This document shows positions 43,213 through 50,969 of a stretch of 64,000 nt of DNA, one piece after another. Source of the stretch: Pseudomonas sp. S06B 330 (lineage in GTDB: Bacteria > Pseudomonadota > Gammaproteobacteria > Pseudomonadales > Pseudomonadaceae); NCBI RefSeq assembly GCF_002845275.2, contig NZ_CP088149.1, positions 3,778,501 through 3,842,500 on the forward strand, read 5' to 3'. Both the position numbers and the translations under genes were made by a program. Numbering within the stretch: the first letter of the stretch is position 1; each line of letters opens with the position of its first letter. The notes beneath the pieces were generated by a model. It saw nothing but the letters and a program-made list of their open reading frames with translations, had not been told where the DNA came from and did no database searches.

Positions 43213-43952
43213 CGGCCTGCCCCTCCATAGATGATTTCCTCGCCCTGCCGGTACATCTGCTGTACATCAGCCTCGTCGACGTAAACCACCGGGAAGCCAC
43301 TGGCAGCAGCCAGCTGTTGACTGACGATCAAGCGCCCGACCTCTGCGGTGAAGGCCAGGGCACGATGAAACGCCTCCGAGAGGTTGCGCCCCAAGGTGGT
43401 GATACCGTGGCCGGGCATGACGATGCAATTGGTATCGGACACACATCGGGCAATGGCCTGGATATCCAGTTCGATGTTCACACCTTCGCCCAAAATGCAG
43501 GGCGGCTTGCCCATCACCAGGGCCGTGTCGGTGGAAACGTACTTCATCGCCCGCCAGCGCAAGACCGAAAAGAACGCGATGACGTCATTGGGATGCAAGT
43601 GCACGGTGGCATTGATGTCAGGGCGGCGGCAGAGGATCTCCCGGTGCATCCGATGCCCCAGGCTCGGCCTTGTAGTGCCATGCAACAACTCATTCGAAAG
43701 CAGGTCCAGCACGACGATGTGTTCCAATTCGCACTCTTCGAGCGACAGGCCAAGGTGCTTGGTATAGACGACATCGCACCGCCAGTGCGGGCAATGGCGG
43801 CGCACGGCGATATTGCCCAAGGTATTCATCAGCAGACGCCTGGCAGCCAGGCGTTGCCCGTAGAGCAGAATGCCTTGAGCCGTCGCGCGGTCGAACCACT
43901 CGGGAATCTCACACCGCTGCGCAGGCCAAGCCTTGATGGTCGATTCAAACAT
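43209..43952 (-). CDS. Class II aldolase/adducin-family protein
   Basis: The product is 247 residues from the ATG at 43952 (MFESTIKAWPAQRCEIPEWF). Zinc-ligand candidates are the two His of NATVHLHPNDVIAFF and the His of VMPGHGITTLGRNLSEAF, the standard class II aldolase pattern of fuculose-phosphate aldolase relatives. Such enzymes cleave or form hydroxy-ketone or hydroxy-acid C-C bonds, and some members decarboxylate. It overlaps the dehydrogenase stop by 8 nt and the aminotransferase start by 4 nt, so translation is tightly coupled. Confidence 0.8.
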   Translation of the reverse strand: MFESTIKAWPAQRCEIPEWFDRATAQGILLYGQRLAARRLLMNTLGNIAVRRHCPHWRCDVVYTKHLGLSLEECELEHIVVLDLLSNELLHGTTRPSLGHRMHREILCRRPDINATVHLHPNDVIAFFSVLRWRAMKYVSTDTALVMGKPPCILGEGVNIELDIQAIARCVSDTNCIVMPGHGITTLGRNLSEAFHRALAFTAEVGRLIVSQQLAAASGFPVVYVDEADVQQMYRQGEEIIYGGAGR

Positions 43953-44934
43953 GGACCTTGCCCTCCCTGCCTTGCAGCCTGCACTGATCGGCCCCGATTG
44001 CCGCATCTTCTTCCAACATCGCCAGCAGGGTCTGCAGCGCCTTTGCCTTCAGTGTCGATAATGACCGATGGCTGTAAAACGCCGCGTGAGGTGTCATTGC
44101 CACGCGTTCATGTTCGCGAAGTGCGCGCGGTACATCCGGCTCGTGCTCGACGACATCGAGCAGGGCCTGCCCTACACGCCCGCTGTCCAGTGCCCGCAAC
44201 AGGCTGTCGTTATCGATGAGCGCACCGCGAGACGTGTTGATCAACGCAGCGCCAGGCTTGATCCGGGCGAAACTGCGATCGTTGAGCAAGTGACGGGTAG
44301 CCGGCGACAGCGGCAAATGCAATGACAAAATATCGGCCTGTGCCAGCAAAGTCTCGAACGAACAGGCCTGCGCTGCTTCGTCCGGACAGCGTGTCAGCGC
44401 TGGATCGTGAAACTTCACTCTATAACCGAACGCGGCTGCGCGCCGGGCCACAGTCTGACCGATGGCCCCATACCCCAGCAGCCCGAGCACCGTCTCGCGG
44501 CAGGGTTTCACCCCACCTTCGCCTACCTCGCCACCGTGGTCGCGCCAGCGCCACCCACCCTGGCGGGTGTGCCTGAAATAATCGAGCAGCCTGCGCTGGG
44601 CGAGCAGCACCAGGGCGAAGCTATGCTCGGCAACTTCATCCACCCCCACCTGGCCTATGTTGGCAAAGCGCACAGCCCGTTTTTGCAGGGCCGCCATATC
44701 AACGTCATCCACACCCGTGGTCGCCTTTACCAGCGCTCGACACCGCGATGCCCGGGCCAGCAGCGCTTCGTCAACCACCACAGAATGAAAGGCAACGATA
44801 CCGTCGGCCCATGCCAGTTGCCTGAACGTCGGGGTGCAGGTCACCTTGATCTCAGTCCCGTCATCACGCTGGCCATCAAACTCGCCATGCTCGACATAGT
44901 TCACCCGCAGCGAATCAATCATCAGAATATTCAC
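43945..44934 (-). CDS. D-isomer-specific 2-hydroxyacid dehydrogenase
   Basis: The product is 329 residues. The NAD-binding motif is VLGLLGYGAIGQTVARRAAA. Catalytic Arg is in NTSRGALIDNDSLLRAL, Glu in DVVEHEPDVPRAL and His in MTPHAAFYSHRSL, so the active site looks complete. It would reduce a 2-oxo acid to the D-hydroxy acid or the reverse. I prefer the GTG start at 44934 (VNILMIDSLRVNYVEHG) because GGAGAAGGA lies just upstream; an ATG at 44952 lacks a Shine-Dalgarno. It starts 4 nt after the preceding gene's stop. Confidence 0.82.
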   Translation of the reverse strand: MNILMIDSLRVNYVEHGEFDGQRDDGTEIKVTCTPTFRQLAWADGIVAFHSVVVDEALLARASRCRALVKATTGVDDVDMAALQKRAVRFANIGQVGVDEVAEHSFALVLLAQRRLLDYFRHTRQGGWRWRDHGGEVGEGGVKPCRETVLGLLGYGAIGQTVARRAAAFGYRVKFHDPALTRCPDEAAQACSFETLLAQADILSLHLPLSPATRHLLNDRSFARIKPGAALINTSRGALIDNDSLLRALDSGRVGQALLDVVEHEPDVPRALREHERVAMTPHAAFYSHRSLSTLKAKALQTLLAMLEEDAAIGADQCRLQGREGKVHV

Positions 44935-44938
44935 GTGG

Positions 44939-45976
44939 TCATCCTTCTCCATTTGGCGCTGGTTGCCTGTGCCCCTGGGTATGATTCTTCGTCGAACCGC
45001 TGAGGTAATCGCACCACCGCCCCAACTGTCGCTCAAGCGCAGTGGTATATAGATGCCTGGCGACAAGCATGTCCTGGCTGGCGTGGCCAACGCAGCGAAA
45101 GTAGCTGATTGCCGCGTGCCGAGGTGACGGGGGCTTGTGTAGCAATGCATCGAGGGCGGTAATCTGCCGGGGCGTAATCAGCGAACGAGCCAGGGCCTGG
45201 CTGACTTCCCCCGATTCACGCATCGCCGCCTGCGGGTCATCGACGTGGATAAGCGCATGGCCGAGTAAGCCGGGATCGACTTCGCAGGCTTGCAAAGTAC
45301 TGCCCCCTATAGCGTTGATATGCACGCCCGGCTTGAGCTGATGGGCCAGGACCAGAGGTTCTTCCCGGTCGTGGGATGTGGTGGTGCAGACGATGTCCGC
45401 ATCCGCCAGTGCTTGCCCGACAGAACTGACGGCTTCCACTGGCACACCGATCTGCGCACTCAGCGCGGTGGCAAAGGCACGACAGCGGTCAATGCTCCTG
45501 GACACCACCTTGATCCGGCGCAGCTTCCGGATCGCGGCGATGGCCCGTATGTGCGCGCCGGCCTGGACCCCCGCTCCGAGCACGGCCAGCGTCGGTTGCG
45601 TCATTGGGCAGAGTCGGTCGGTAACCAGGGCGCTCATGGCGGCGGTTCGAAGTGCAGTCAGGGCGCCACTGTCGAGCATGGCCTGCAGACGTCCCGTCTC
45701 GGGATCGAGAAGCAGCACCGCACCATTGATCGCCGCAAGCCCTCGGCGGGGATTGGCCGGAAAGAAAGACGACACCTTGATGCCCATCACCTGGCTCTCC
45801 GGTAGAGACGCAGGCATGAACAGTGAGAACGCCCGATGCGAGCGATGCTCGATGATTTGCCGCGCGGGCACCTTGTCCAGCATACGCACACTGGCTCGGT
45901 AGTCCCGCGCCAGGATCGCGAGAATTCCCGCGATATCGGTGCACTGGTGGATATCCTGTTCGTTGAGTAAAAGCAT
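44939..45976 (-). CDS. Ornithine cyclodeaminase/mu-crystallin-family enzyme
   Basis: The product is 345 residues from the ATG at 45976 (MLLLNEQDIHQCTDIAGILA). The NAD-binding motif LAVLGAGVQAGAHIRAIAAI and the active-site stretches GIKVSSFFPANPRRGLAAIN and LLDPETGRLQAMLDSGALTA are typical. Members cyclise ornithine, reduce ketimines, make alanine or (SbnB) help form 2,3-diaminopropionate. GAGG lies 8 nt before this start; an ATG at 45997 is an alternative. It lies between the MaoC and dehydrogenase genes. The product could be an imine-derived amino acid used by the pathway. Confidence 0.8.
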   Translation of the reverse strand: MLLLNEQDIHQCTDIAGILAILARDYRASVRMLDKVPARQIIEHRSHRAFSLFMPASLPESQVMGIKVSSFFPANPRRGLAAINGAVLLLDPETGRLQAMLDSGALTALRTAAMSALVTDRLCPMTQPTLAVLGAGVQAGAHIRAIAAIRKLRRIKVVSRSIDRCRAFATALSAQIGVPVEAVSSVGQALADADIVCTTTSHDREEPLVLAHQLKPGVHINAIGGSTLQACEVDPGLLGHALIHVDDPQAAMRESGEVSQALARSLITPRQITALDALLHKPPSPRHAAISYFRCVGHASQDMLVARHLYTTALERQLGRWCDYLSGSTKNHTQGHRQPAPNGEG

Positions 45977-46001
45977 GTCCGAAGCCTCGATTGCCATGCG
46001 C

Positions 46002-46526
46002 TCAACCAATCGGATAGTCCTGCGAACATTCTTCGCAGGGCACCAGAAAGGTTCGTCGATAGGTAATGACAGGCAAGCCGTCCTGATTGCGACCCATCAC
46101 TCCAACGGTGACGATGCCCTGCCCCGGTCGGGATCTGGACAGGCGCTTGGCCAGCACCTCGCTCTCGGCATACAACGTATCGCCTGCAAACACGGGATTC
46201 GGCAGGCGGATTTCATCCCAACCCAGGTTGGCAATAGCACGCGCACTCAGGGTGGCGACCGTCATGCCACTGACGATGGCCAGGGTCACCGAGCTGTTGA
46301 CCAGCAGGCGACCGAATTCGGTACGCTGCGCATAATGCGCGTCGATATGGGCGGGGTGATTGTTCATGTTGATCAGCGACTGCCACAGGTTGTCCAACTC
46401 GCTGACAGTCCGCCCGGGACGGTGCTCGAACACATCGCCGACAACGAATGCTTCGTAGGACAAACCGGGCGTTTCACGATAGCGGCTCGGCGTAATGCGC
46501 TGATAGCCAGTAATCATCGGTTCCAT
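46002..46526 (-). CDS. MaoC-family hydratase/dehydratase
   Basis: The product is 174 residues from the ATG at 46526 (MEPMITGYQRITPSRYRETP). The hot-dog hydratase signature is NPVFAGDTLYAESEVLAKRL, and the catalytic region reads NNHPAHIDAHYAQRTEFGR with Asp/His. It resembles mesaconyl-CoA and beta-hydroxyacyl-CoA hydratases. A strong Shine-Dalgarno (GAGGAGG) precedes the start. Directly upstream is a CitE-like lyase; the same pair of activities makes and dehydrates beta-methylmalyl-CoA in the ethylmalonyl-CoA and 3-hydroxypropionate pathways. Confidence 0.82.
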   Translation of the reverse strand: MEPMITGYQRITPSRYRETPGLSYEAFVVGDVFEHRPGRTVSELDNLWQSLINMNNHPAHIDAHYAQRTEFGRLLVNSSVTLAIVSGMTVATLSARAIANLGWDEIRLPNPVFAGDTLYAESEVLAKRLSRSRPGQGIVTVGVMGRNQDGLPVITYRRTFLVPCEECSQDYPIG

Positions 46527-46537
46527 CGTCAACCTCC

Positions 46538-47365
46538 TCAGAGTCCCAGCTCCTGGGCACGCTGCATGACTTTCATGGCTTGTTTGACGAACGGCGGCCC
46601 GATCATCAGCGCGTTCAATCGGGTGATCTTGCTGCCGCTGCCCTGAGAAGCCTCGATAATCGCGTGGGCCTTTTCGCGCGCCTCCACCGAAGGTGTGAAT
46701 GCCTGATTGATGATCTCCACTTGACGTGGGTGGATGGCCGTCTTGCCACTGAAGCCCAGATCTCGGGCGGCCAGACTCTCATCCCGCAGGCCCGACTCGT
46801 CATCCAGGTGGAAGTAAGCGGTATCGAATGCCGGAATCCCCGACGCCGCAGCGGCAGCGACGATGCTTGAGCGGGCATGCAGCATGTTCTGCCAGCCGCC
46901 AATGTCTACGCCCAGACTGGCGGCATAATCCGCGGAGCCAAAGATCAGCCCGTCGGCACTACGCGCCACCGCGTGGATGTCACCTAGACACGACGGGGTT
47001 TCCACGGTGACGAACAGCAAGGGAGATATGCCGTCGCGGGCCAGATTGGCGCGCACAATATCGACCTCGCTGGCACACTGGACCATGGTCATGACCACAT
47101 GAGCCGGCCGTTGCCGCATTCGCTGGAGCAGCAGAAGATCCTGCAACCCCTCGTTGCTACGCAGGGGATTGATGCGTACCGCCATGCTGACCGGTGACTG
47201 TTCAACAAAGAACAACTCCAGGTTCAGGCGAGCTGCGGCCTTCTGCCCGGCTGGCACGCCATCCTCAAGGTCCAGGACCATGACATCGCTCAGTTCGCTC
47301 TTGCAGTACTGCCCTGGATGCAGAGCAGAACAGTAGAGCAGGCTTCTCGGTACGAACGGACTCAT
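46538..47365 (-). CDS. CitE-like acyl-CoA lyase (malyl-CoA/citramalyl-CoA lyase family)
   Basis: The product is 275 residues. HpcH/HpaI-CitE family residues are visible: metal and substrate sites in VMVLDLEDGVPAGQKAA, Arg in AVRINPLRS, Glu in VTVETPSCLGD and Asp in FGSADYAASLGVDIGG, plus GKTAIHPRQVEIIN near the C-terminus. Members cleave or form beta-hydroxyacyl-CoA bonds with glyoxylate, pyruvate or acetyl-CoA. GAGGAGG precedes the start, and the ATG overlaps the upstream stop (ATGA). The neighbouring aceA makes glyoxylate, a natural co-substrate. Confidence 0.85.
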   Translation of the reverse strand: MSPFVPRSLLYCSALHPGQYCKSELSDVMVLDLEDGVPAGQKAAARLNLELFFVEQSPVSMAVRINPLRSNEGLQDLLLLQRMRQRPAHVVMTMVQCASEVDIVRANLARDGISPLLFVTVETPSCLGDIHAVARSADGLIFGSADYAASLGVDIGGWQNMLHARSSIVAAAAASGIPAFDTAYFHLDDESGLRDESLAARDLGFSGKTAIHPRQVEIINQAFTPSVEAREKAHAIIEASQGSGSKITRLNALMIGPPFVKQAMKVMQRAQELGL

Positions 47366-48609
47366 GGACGCGCCTCCTCATTCCCTGTGAGCGACCCGCC
47401 GCAGCGCTGTACCTGCTGGGCGACGATCGAGCAGAAGCTGCGGATATCTTCCTCGGTCATGTCTGCACGCAGCATCACGCGCAGGCCGGACTTGTCACGG
47501 GCAACAATCGGAAAGAACACTGCCGAGGTGTAGAAACCCTCCCTGAACACCGCCCCGGAAACACTGACCGCCATGTCCGGGCTAGCCATGGGCACGACAC
47601 GAATCGGCGACGGTGTACCAGCATGTTCGGTCGGCATCAGTTGATCGAACAATGCGATATTGCGCATCAGCCTGCCCTGCAAGGTGGCCAGTTCGGCAGA
47701 ACGATGGATCTCCAACGATGCCATTGCCGCCCCGATCGCCGCAGGATTCAGGTATTGCGAATAAGACATCGGACCGCCGAAGCGTCGAAATACCTTGTGA
47801 TAAGACGCCTGCCTGGACATGAATATGCCGCCGCCATTCGCAGCAAATGCCTTCGCCAGCGAATAAACCAGTATGGTTCTGCTGTTTATCTCAGGCATCA
47901 AACTACGGACATATCCCTCACCCTTTCTGCCATAAGCACTAAGTGAATGGGAATCATCGAAATAAAGAAACAATCCGTACTTTTCCTGCAATGCCAGCAA
48001 GCGCTCGATCGGTGCACTTCCTCCCATGCTGTAGGCACCATCTGCAACATAGGCCACCTGACGATGGCGCTTGCACATATCTTCGATGAATTCCACATCA
48101 TTATGCGCACAGGTAGTCACCTGAGTTTCATCACCACAGATTGCCTTGACCTGGTTCAATGCAAAGTGCGCGTGCTTGTCAAAGACCAGATAGGGCCGCA
48201 CGCCATCAGTGAAAATGCCGGCAGCCAACAGCGGCAATGAAGCGACAATGCCGGCACTGCAGGATGTCGCGGTAAAAGCCTGACAGTCGAAGTGAGCCGA
48301 CAGCGCGTCCTCCAACTCATCCAGTTCGCGCAGGCGAATACGGATGCGCGACGTCGGCAGGTTGACGGTGCCACTGTCCAAGACATACCGCGCAGCCCGC
48401 TGGACCAGCCGCTCATCGGTCTCCAGCCCCAGGTAGGAGCAGGAGCACATATTCATGAAGGTATGACCGTCCTGATCGCGCAGCCGGCTGGGATGACATT
48501 GAACAACGCTGCGATCGGTCAGGCCGGACTCCTGGGCAAGCTGCCAAGAGGTATTACCCAGTTCGATAGTACGGGCAGTGTTGATGAACATATTTCTTTT
48601 TTCGGACAT
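47362..48609 (-). CDS. Alpha-oxoamine synthase family enzyme (KBL/BioF/ALAS/CqsA type)
   Basis: The product is 415 residues from the ATG at 48609 (MSEKRNMFINTARTIELGNT), preceded by GGGGA; an ATG at 48621 is possible. PLP-site features fit the family: VADGAYSMGGSAPIERLLAL, FDDSHSLSAYGRKGEGYV and the Schiff-base lysine in VYSLAKAFAANGGGIFM. These enzymes condense an amino acid with an acyl-CoA, usually with loss of CO2, to an alpha-aminoketone. bioF and kbl normally sit in other contexts, so a dedicated role in this pathway is likely. It is the first gene of the minus-strand operon. CqsA-type signal synthases are the closest functional analogy I can offer; the acyl donor is unknown. Confidence 0.8.
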   Translation of the reverse strand: MSEKRNMFINTARTIELGNTSWQLAQESGLTDRSVVQCHPSRLRDQDGHTFMNMCSCSYLGLETDERLVQRAARYVLDSGTVNLPTSRIRIRLRELDELEDALSAHFDCQAFTATSCSAGIVASLPLLAAGIFTDGVRPYLVFDKHAHFALNQVKAICGDETQVTTCAHNDVEFIEDMCKRHRQVAYVADGAYSMGGSAPIERLLALQEKYGLFLYFDDSHSLSAYGRKGEGYVRSLMPEINSRTILVYSLAKAFAANGGGIFMSRQASYHKVFRRFGGPMSYSQYLNPAAIGAAMASLEIHRSAELATLQGRLMRNIALFDQLMPTEHAGTPSPIRVVPMASPDMAVSVSGAVFREGFYTSAVFFPIVARDKSGLRVMLRADMTEEDIRSFCSIVAQQVQRCGGSLTGNEEARP

Positions 48610-49007
48610 GGTATTCCCCATAAACCTTATTAAGAAGTTCACACGTATAAAGCTAACGAATACAACAGGAAATTTCTTACAGCGGAATACAACATATGTA
48701 ACCTTTGTGAGCCCTCAGTAAAAATCACCGAGCAACAATACCAACACCATTTGAAACGACAGGTCAAGCAACAGACCAGAGAAGAGCAACTGAAGCATCA
48801 GAAAGTCGCGCGCAGGATTAATTAAGGCGCTATTTTCAAACAAAGCACCCGCTCACTTACCGACACATTCAACGAGAACAAGACACACCAACATAACTTA
48901 GAAAATATTTGTGACATTTTCTGCAGGAAATTACCCGGATACGCCCTAGCCTTTATTTGCGAACTACTTGTCCGCTACCAACTTTGCAAACCGGAGAACA
49001 TCCACCA
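48610..49007. promoter_or_regulatory. A+T-rich divergent control region of the metabolite cluster
   Basis: The region is 398 bp between the oxoamine synthase and SDR starts, far richer in A+T than the genes. GAATACAAC is repeated directly at 48658-48666 and 48685-48693, a 27-bp period. GAAAAT-N9-ATTTTC lies at 48901-48921 on the SDR side. No small gene with a recognisable product is visible. Confidence 0.55.
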
Positions 49008-49766
49008 ATGGGCAGACTCAAGGGCAAGCGCGCACTGATCACCGGAGCCTCCAACGGCATTGGCCGAGCCATCGCCGAGTCGTTCATAGCCGAAGGGGCC
49101 GATATCTTCGTCACCGCCTACACCGACACCAGGGCGATCGAAGCGCTCGTGGCAGCGGCACACGACAGCGGTCGACGCGCCGAATCGGCACGCGTCGATC
49201 TGGCCGAAGCCGATGTCGACACGCTGTTCGACCAGGCTCATGACGCACTAGGCGGCCTCGACGTACTGGTGAATGGACCGGCATTCGTCTCGCGCACACC
49301 GTTTCTGCACTTCAGCGAACAGGAGTACCAACGTACCCTGGCAGTGAACCTGCGGTTTCCGTTCTTTGCCATCCAGCGCTTCGCCAGGGACTGCATTGCC
49401 CAGGGCCGCGCCGGCAGCATCATCAACCTGTCATCGGTGAGCGCCTTCCGGGCGTTGAGCCGCATGGCCGCCTACCAGGCCAGCAAGGCCGGGCTGTCGA
49501 TGCTCACGCGCAGTTGTGCTCTGGAGCTGGCGGTCCACGGCATTCGGGTCAACACCTTGTCTCCTGGGCTGACCGCCACCCAAGGCAACGCCGATCAATG
49601 GCGCGACGCCCCGGACGTCTGGCAGGCACGAAAAAAGGACATCCCCCTGCAGCGTTGCGGCATGCCTGCTGACATGGTCGGCGCAGCTATCCTCCTCGCT
49701 TCAGACGAATCGGCCTGGATGACCGGGGCAGATCTGGTGATCGATGGCGGACTCAGCTGTATATAG
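49008..49766 (+). CDS. Short-chain dehydrogenase/reductase
   Basis: The product is 252 residues from the ATG at 49008 (MGRLKGKRALITGASNGIGR). The cofactor motif is TGASNGIG; catalytic residues are Ser in INLSSVSAFRALSRM and Tyr/Lys in AAYQASKAGLSML. It resembles classical 3-oxoacyl or keto-alcohol reductases. It is divergent from the cluster and shares its control region, so I infer it belongs to the pathway, perhaps reducing the aminoketone made by the oxoamine synthase. CGGAG lies 13 nt upstream. A REP follows. Confidence 0.82.
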   Translation: MGRLKGKRALITGASNGIGRAIAESFIAEGADIFVTAYTDTRAIEALVAAAHDSGRRAESARVDLAEADVDTLFDQAHDALGGLDVLVNGPAFVSRTPFLHFSEQEYQRTLAVNLRFPFFAIQRFARDCIAQGRAGSIINLSSVSAFRALSRMAAYQASKAGLSMLTRSCALELAVHGIRVNTLSPGLTATQGNADQWRDAPDVWQARKKDIPLQRCGMPADMVGAAILLASDESAWMTGADLVIDGGLSCI

Positions 49767-49770
49767 CGCC

Positions 49771-49800
49771 GCCTGTGGGCTGGCCTTGCCAGTGATCGAG
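49771..49800 (-). repeat. REP element
   Basis: GCCTGTGGGCTGGCCTTGCC plus AGTGATCGAG is a single REP on the minus strand, marking the right end of the accessory cluster. Confidence 0.65.
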
Positions 49801-49948
49801 CGCGAAGCGCTGGCAATCAAGTCGCGGCCAGTATGCCGCCAGTAATGACCCAATCATCGGCAACGTCGACTGCCACAGAGCCATTGAAGTACTTCCTTAT
49901 TATTTTCCATTGGCTATGCTGGGTGCACAACAACACCAAGGATTGGCC

Positions 49949-50611
49949 ATGCTCCGCCCATTTACCCTGCTCTGCCTGGCGCTGCTCGGCACAGCTTTCT
50001 ATATATACGCACTGGCCGGCCAGAATGCGCTGCTTGGCCTTGCCGTCAAACCGATCCCGGTACTGGCCCTGATCGCCTGGCTGAAGGCCGCCGAACCATC
50101 CCCCTACCGACGTTGGATCACCATTGGCCTGGGCTTCTCAGTACTGGGCGACATCCTTTTGGCTGTGCCTGGCGATCTGTTCGTATTTGGCCTGGCAGCG
50201 TTTCTTTGCGCCCATCTGGCCTACCTGCGCGGATACCTGAGCGAAACACGCGAGCGGGCAGCCTCGGCACTGGTAATCTCGGCGCTTGTCGGCACCACGC
50301 TGCTGGCCATACTGATCAGCCGTGGCCTGGGCGATCTGCTGATCCCGGTGACGGTGTACGCCCTGGCCATCAGCGCCATGCTCTGGCGCGCCCTGGCCTG
50401 TGGGGGTGTCGCCGCACTGGGCGCTATCGCCTTCGTATTTTCCGACAGCCTGATCGGCATTGACCGCTTTGTCGCACATTTTCAGGCGGCCCCGTACCTG
50501 ATCATCCTCGCTTACTGGCTAGGGCAGTGGGCGATTGCCGCGTCGGTCTACACCAGACGCTCAGCAAAAACCTTGATCCAGACCGCGGCACGGCAGAATA
50601 AATTCGGTTAA
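49949..50611 (+). CDS. YhhN/TMEM86-family membrane protein, putative lysoplasmalogenase
   Basis: The product is 220 residues from the ATG at 49949 (MLRPFTLLCLALLGTAFYIY), with about eight membrane helices. The family signature is visible in KPIPVLALIAWLKA, GLGFSVLGDILLAV and FVFSDSLIGIDRF, with conserved acidic residues in the membrane. Eukaryotic TMEM86B hydrolyses lysoplasmalogens; the bacterial role is unclear. AAGGA precedes the start. It lies upstream of nuoA but is separated by 358 bp. Confidence 0.85.
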   Translation: MLRPFTLLCLALLGTAFYIYALAGQNALLGLAVKPIPVLALIAWLKAAEPSPYRRWITIGLGFSVLGDILLAVPGDLFVFGLAAFLCAHLAYLRGYLSETRERAASALVISALVGTTLLAILISRGLGDLLIPVTVYALAISAMLWRALACGGVAALGAIAFVFSDSLIGIDRFVAHFQAAPYLIILAYWLGQWAIAASVYTRRSAKTLIQTAARQNKFG

Positions 50612-50700
50612 AACACGGGGTGTGGAAACTTGCAGATGAAGCCTATGCCACACAACTTTGTAGTTGACCTGAACAGTAGGACGAATTACACAGCTTCAAA

Positions 50701-50715
50701 TGATATTAATTATCA
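50701..50715. promoter_or_regulatory. Putative Fur box
   Basis: TGATATTAATTATCA matches the 7-1-7 Fur consensus TGATAAT-N-ATTATCA with one mismatch. It is flanked by AAA and TTT, extending the symmetry to 21 bp. It lies about 255 bp upstream of nuoA and just downstream of a TTGACC hexamer. Confidence 0.7.
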
Positions 50716-50937
50716 TTTCTAATCTACAGCTTCATTACGCTTTGCAAGAAACATAATTAACAAAACCCGAGACAATGCCCGTCCCATGCGGCCTGCAGCG
50801 AGTTACGAAAGATTTTTGTTCTTAATCCTACGAATAAATTTGCTGCAGAAATTTTACTTGCACCGGGTTTACCCATAAAATCAGCACGATAGATTCCGCT
50901 GCGACATATCGTCACTGCTCCACTACTTTCCAAACCG

Positions 50938-50953
50938 CAGAGACTGGTCTCTG
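50938..50953. promoter_or_regulatory. Palindrome beside the nuoA Shine-Dalgarno
   Basis: CAGAGACTGGTCTCTG is a 16-bp sequence with 7-bp perfect arms. In RNA it can form a 6-bp stem with a CUGG loop ending 4 nt before AAGGA of nuoA. It may be an operator or an mRNA hairpin affecting stability or initiation. Confidence 0.5.
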
Positions 50954-50969
50954 TATAAGGATTTTCAGC

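Larger units (their letters stand above)
50612..50969 (+). promoter_or_regulatory. nuo operon upstream region
   Basis: The region is A+T-rich and must hold the nuo promoter. It contains a near-consensus Fur box (50701-50715), a possible -35 TTGACC at 50664-50669 just before it, and a 16-bp palindrome beside the nuoA Shine-Dalgarno (both listed separately). No terminator or clear gene is visible. Confidence 0.55.

Noticed and set aside
50612..50969. PrrF-type small RNA under the Fur box
   Set aside because: No terminator hairpin with a T run and no sequence I can recognise as PrrF; kept only as an alternative.
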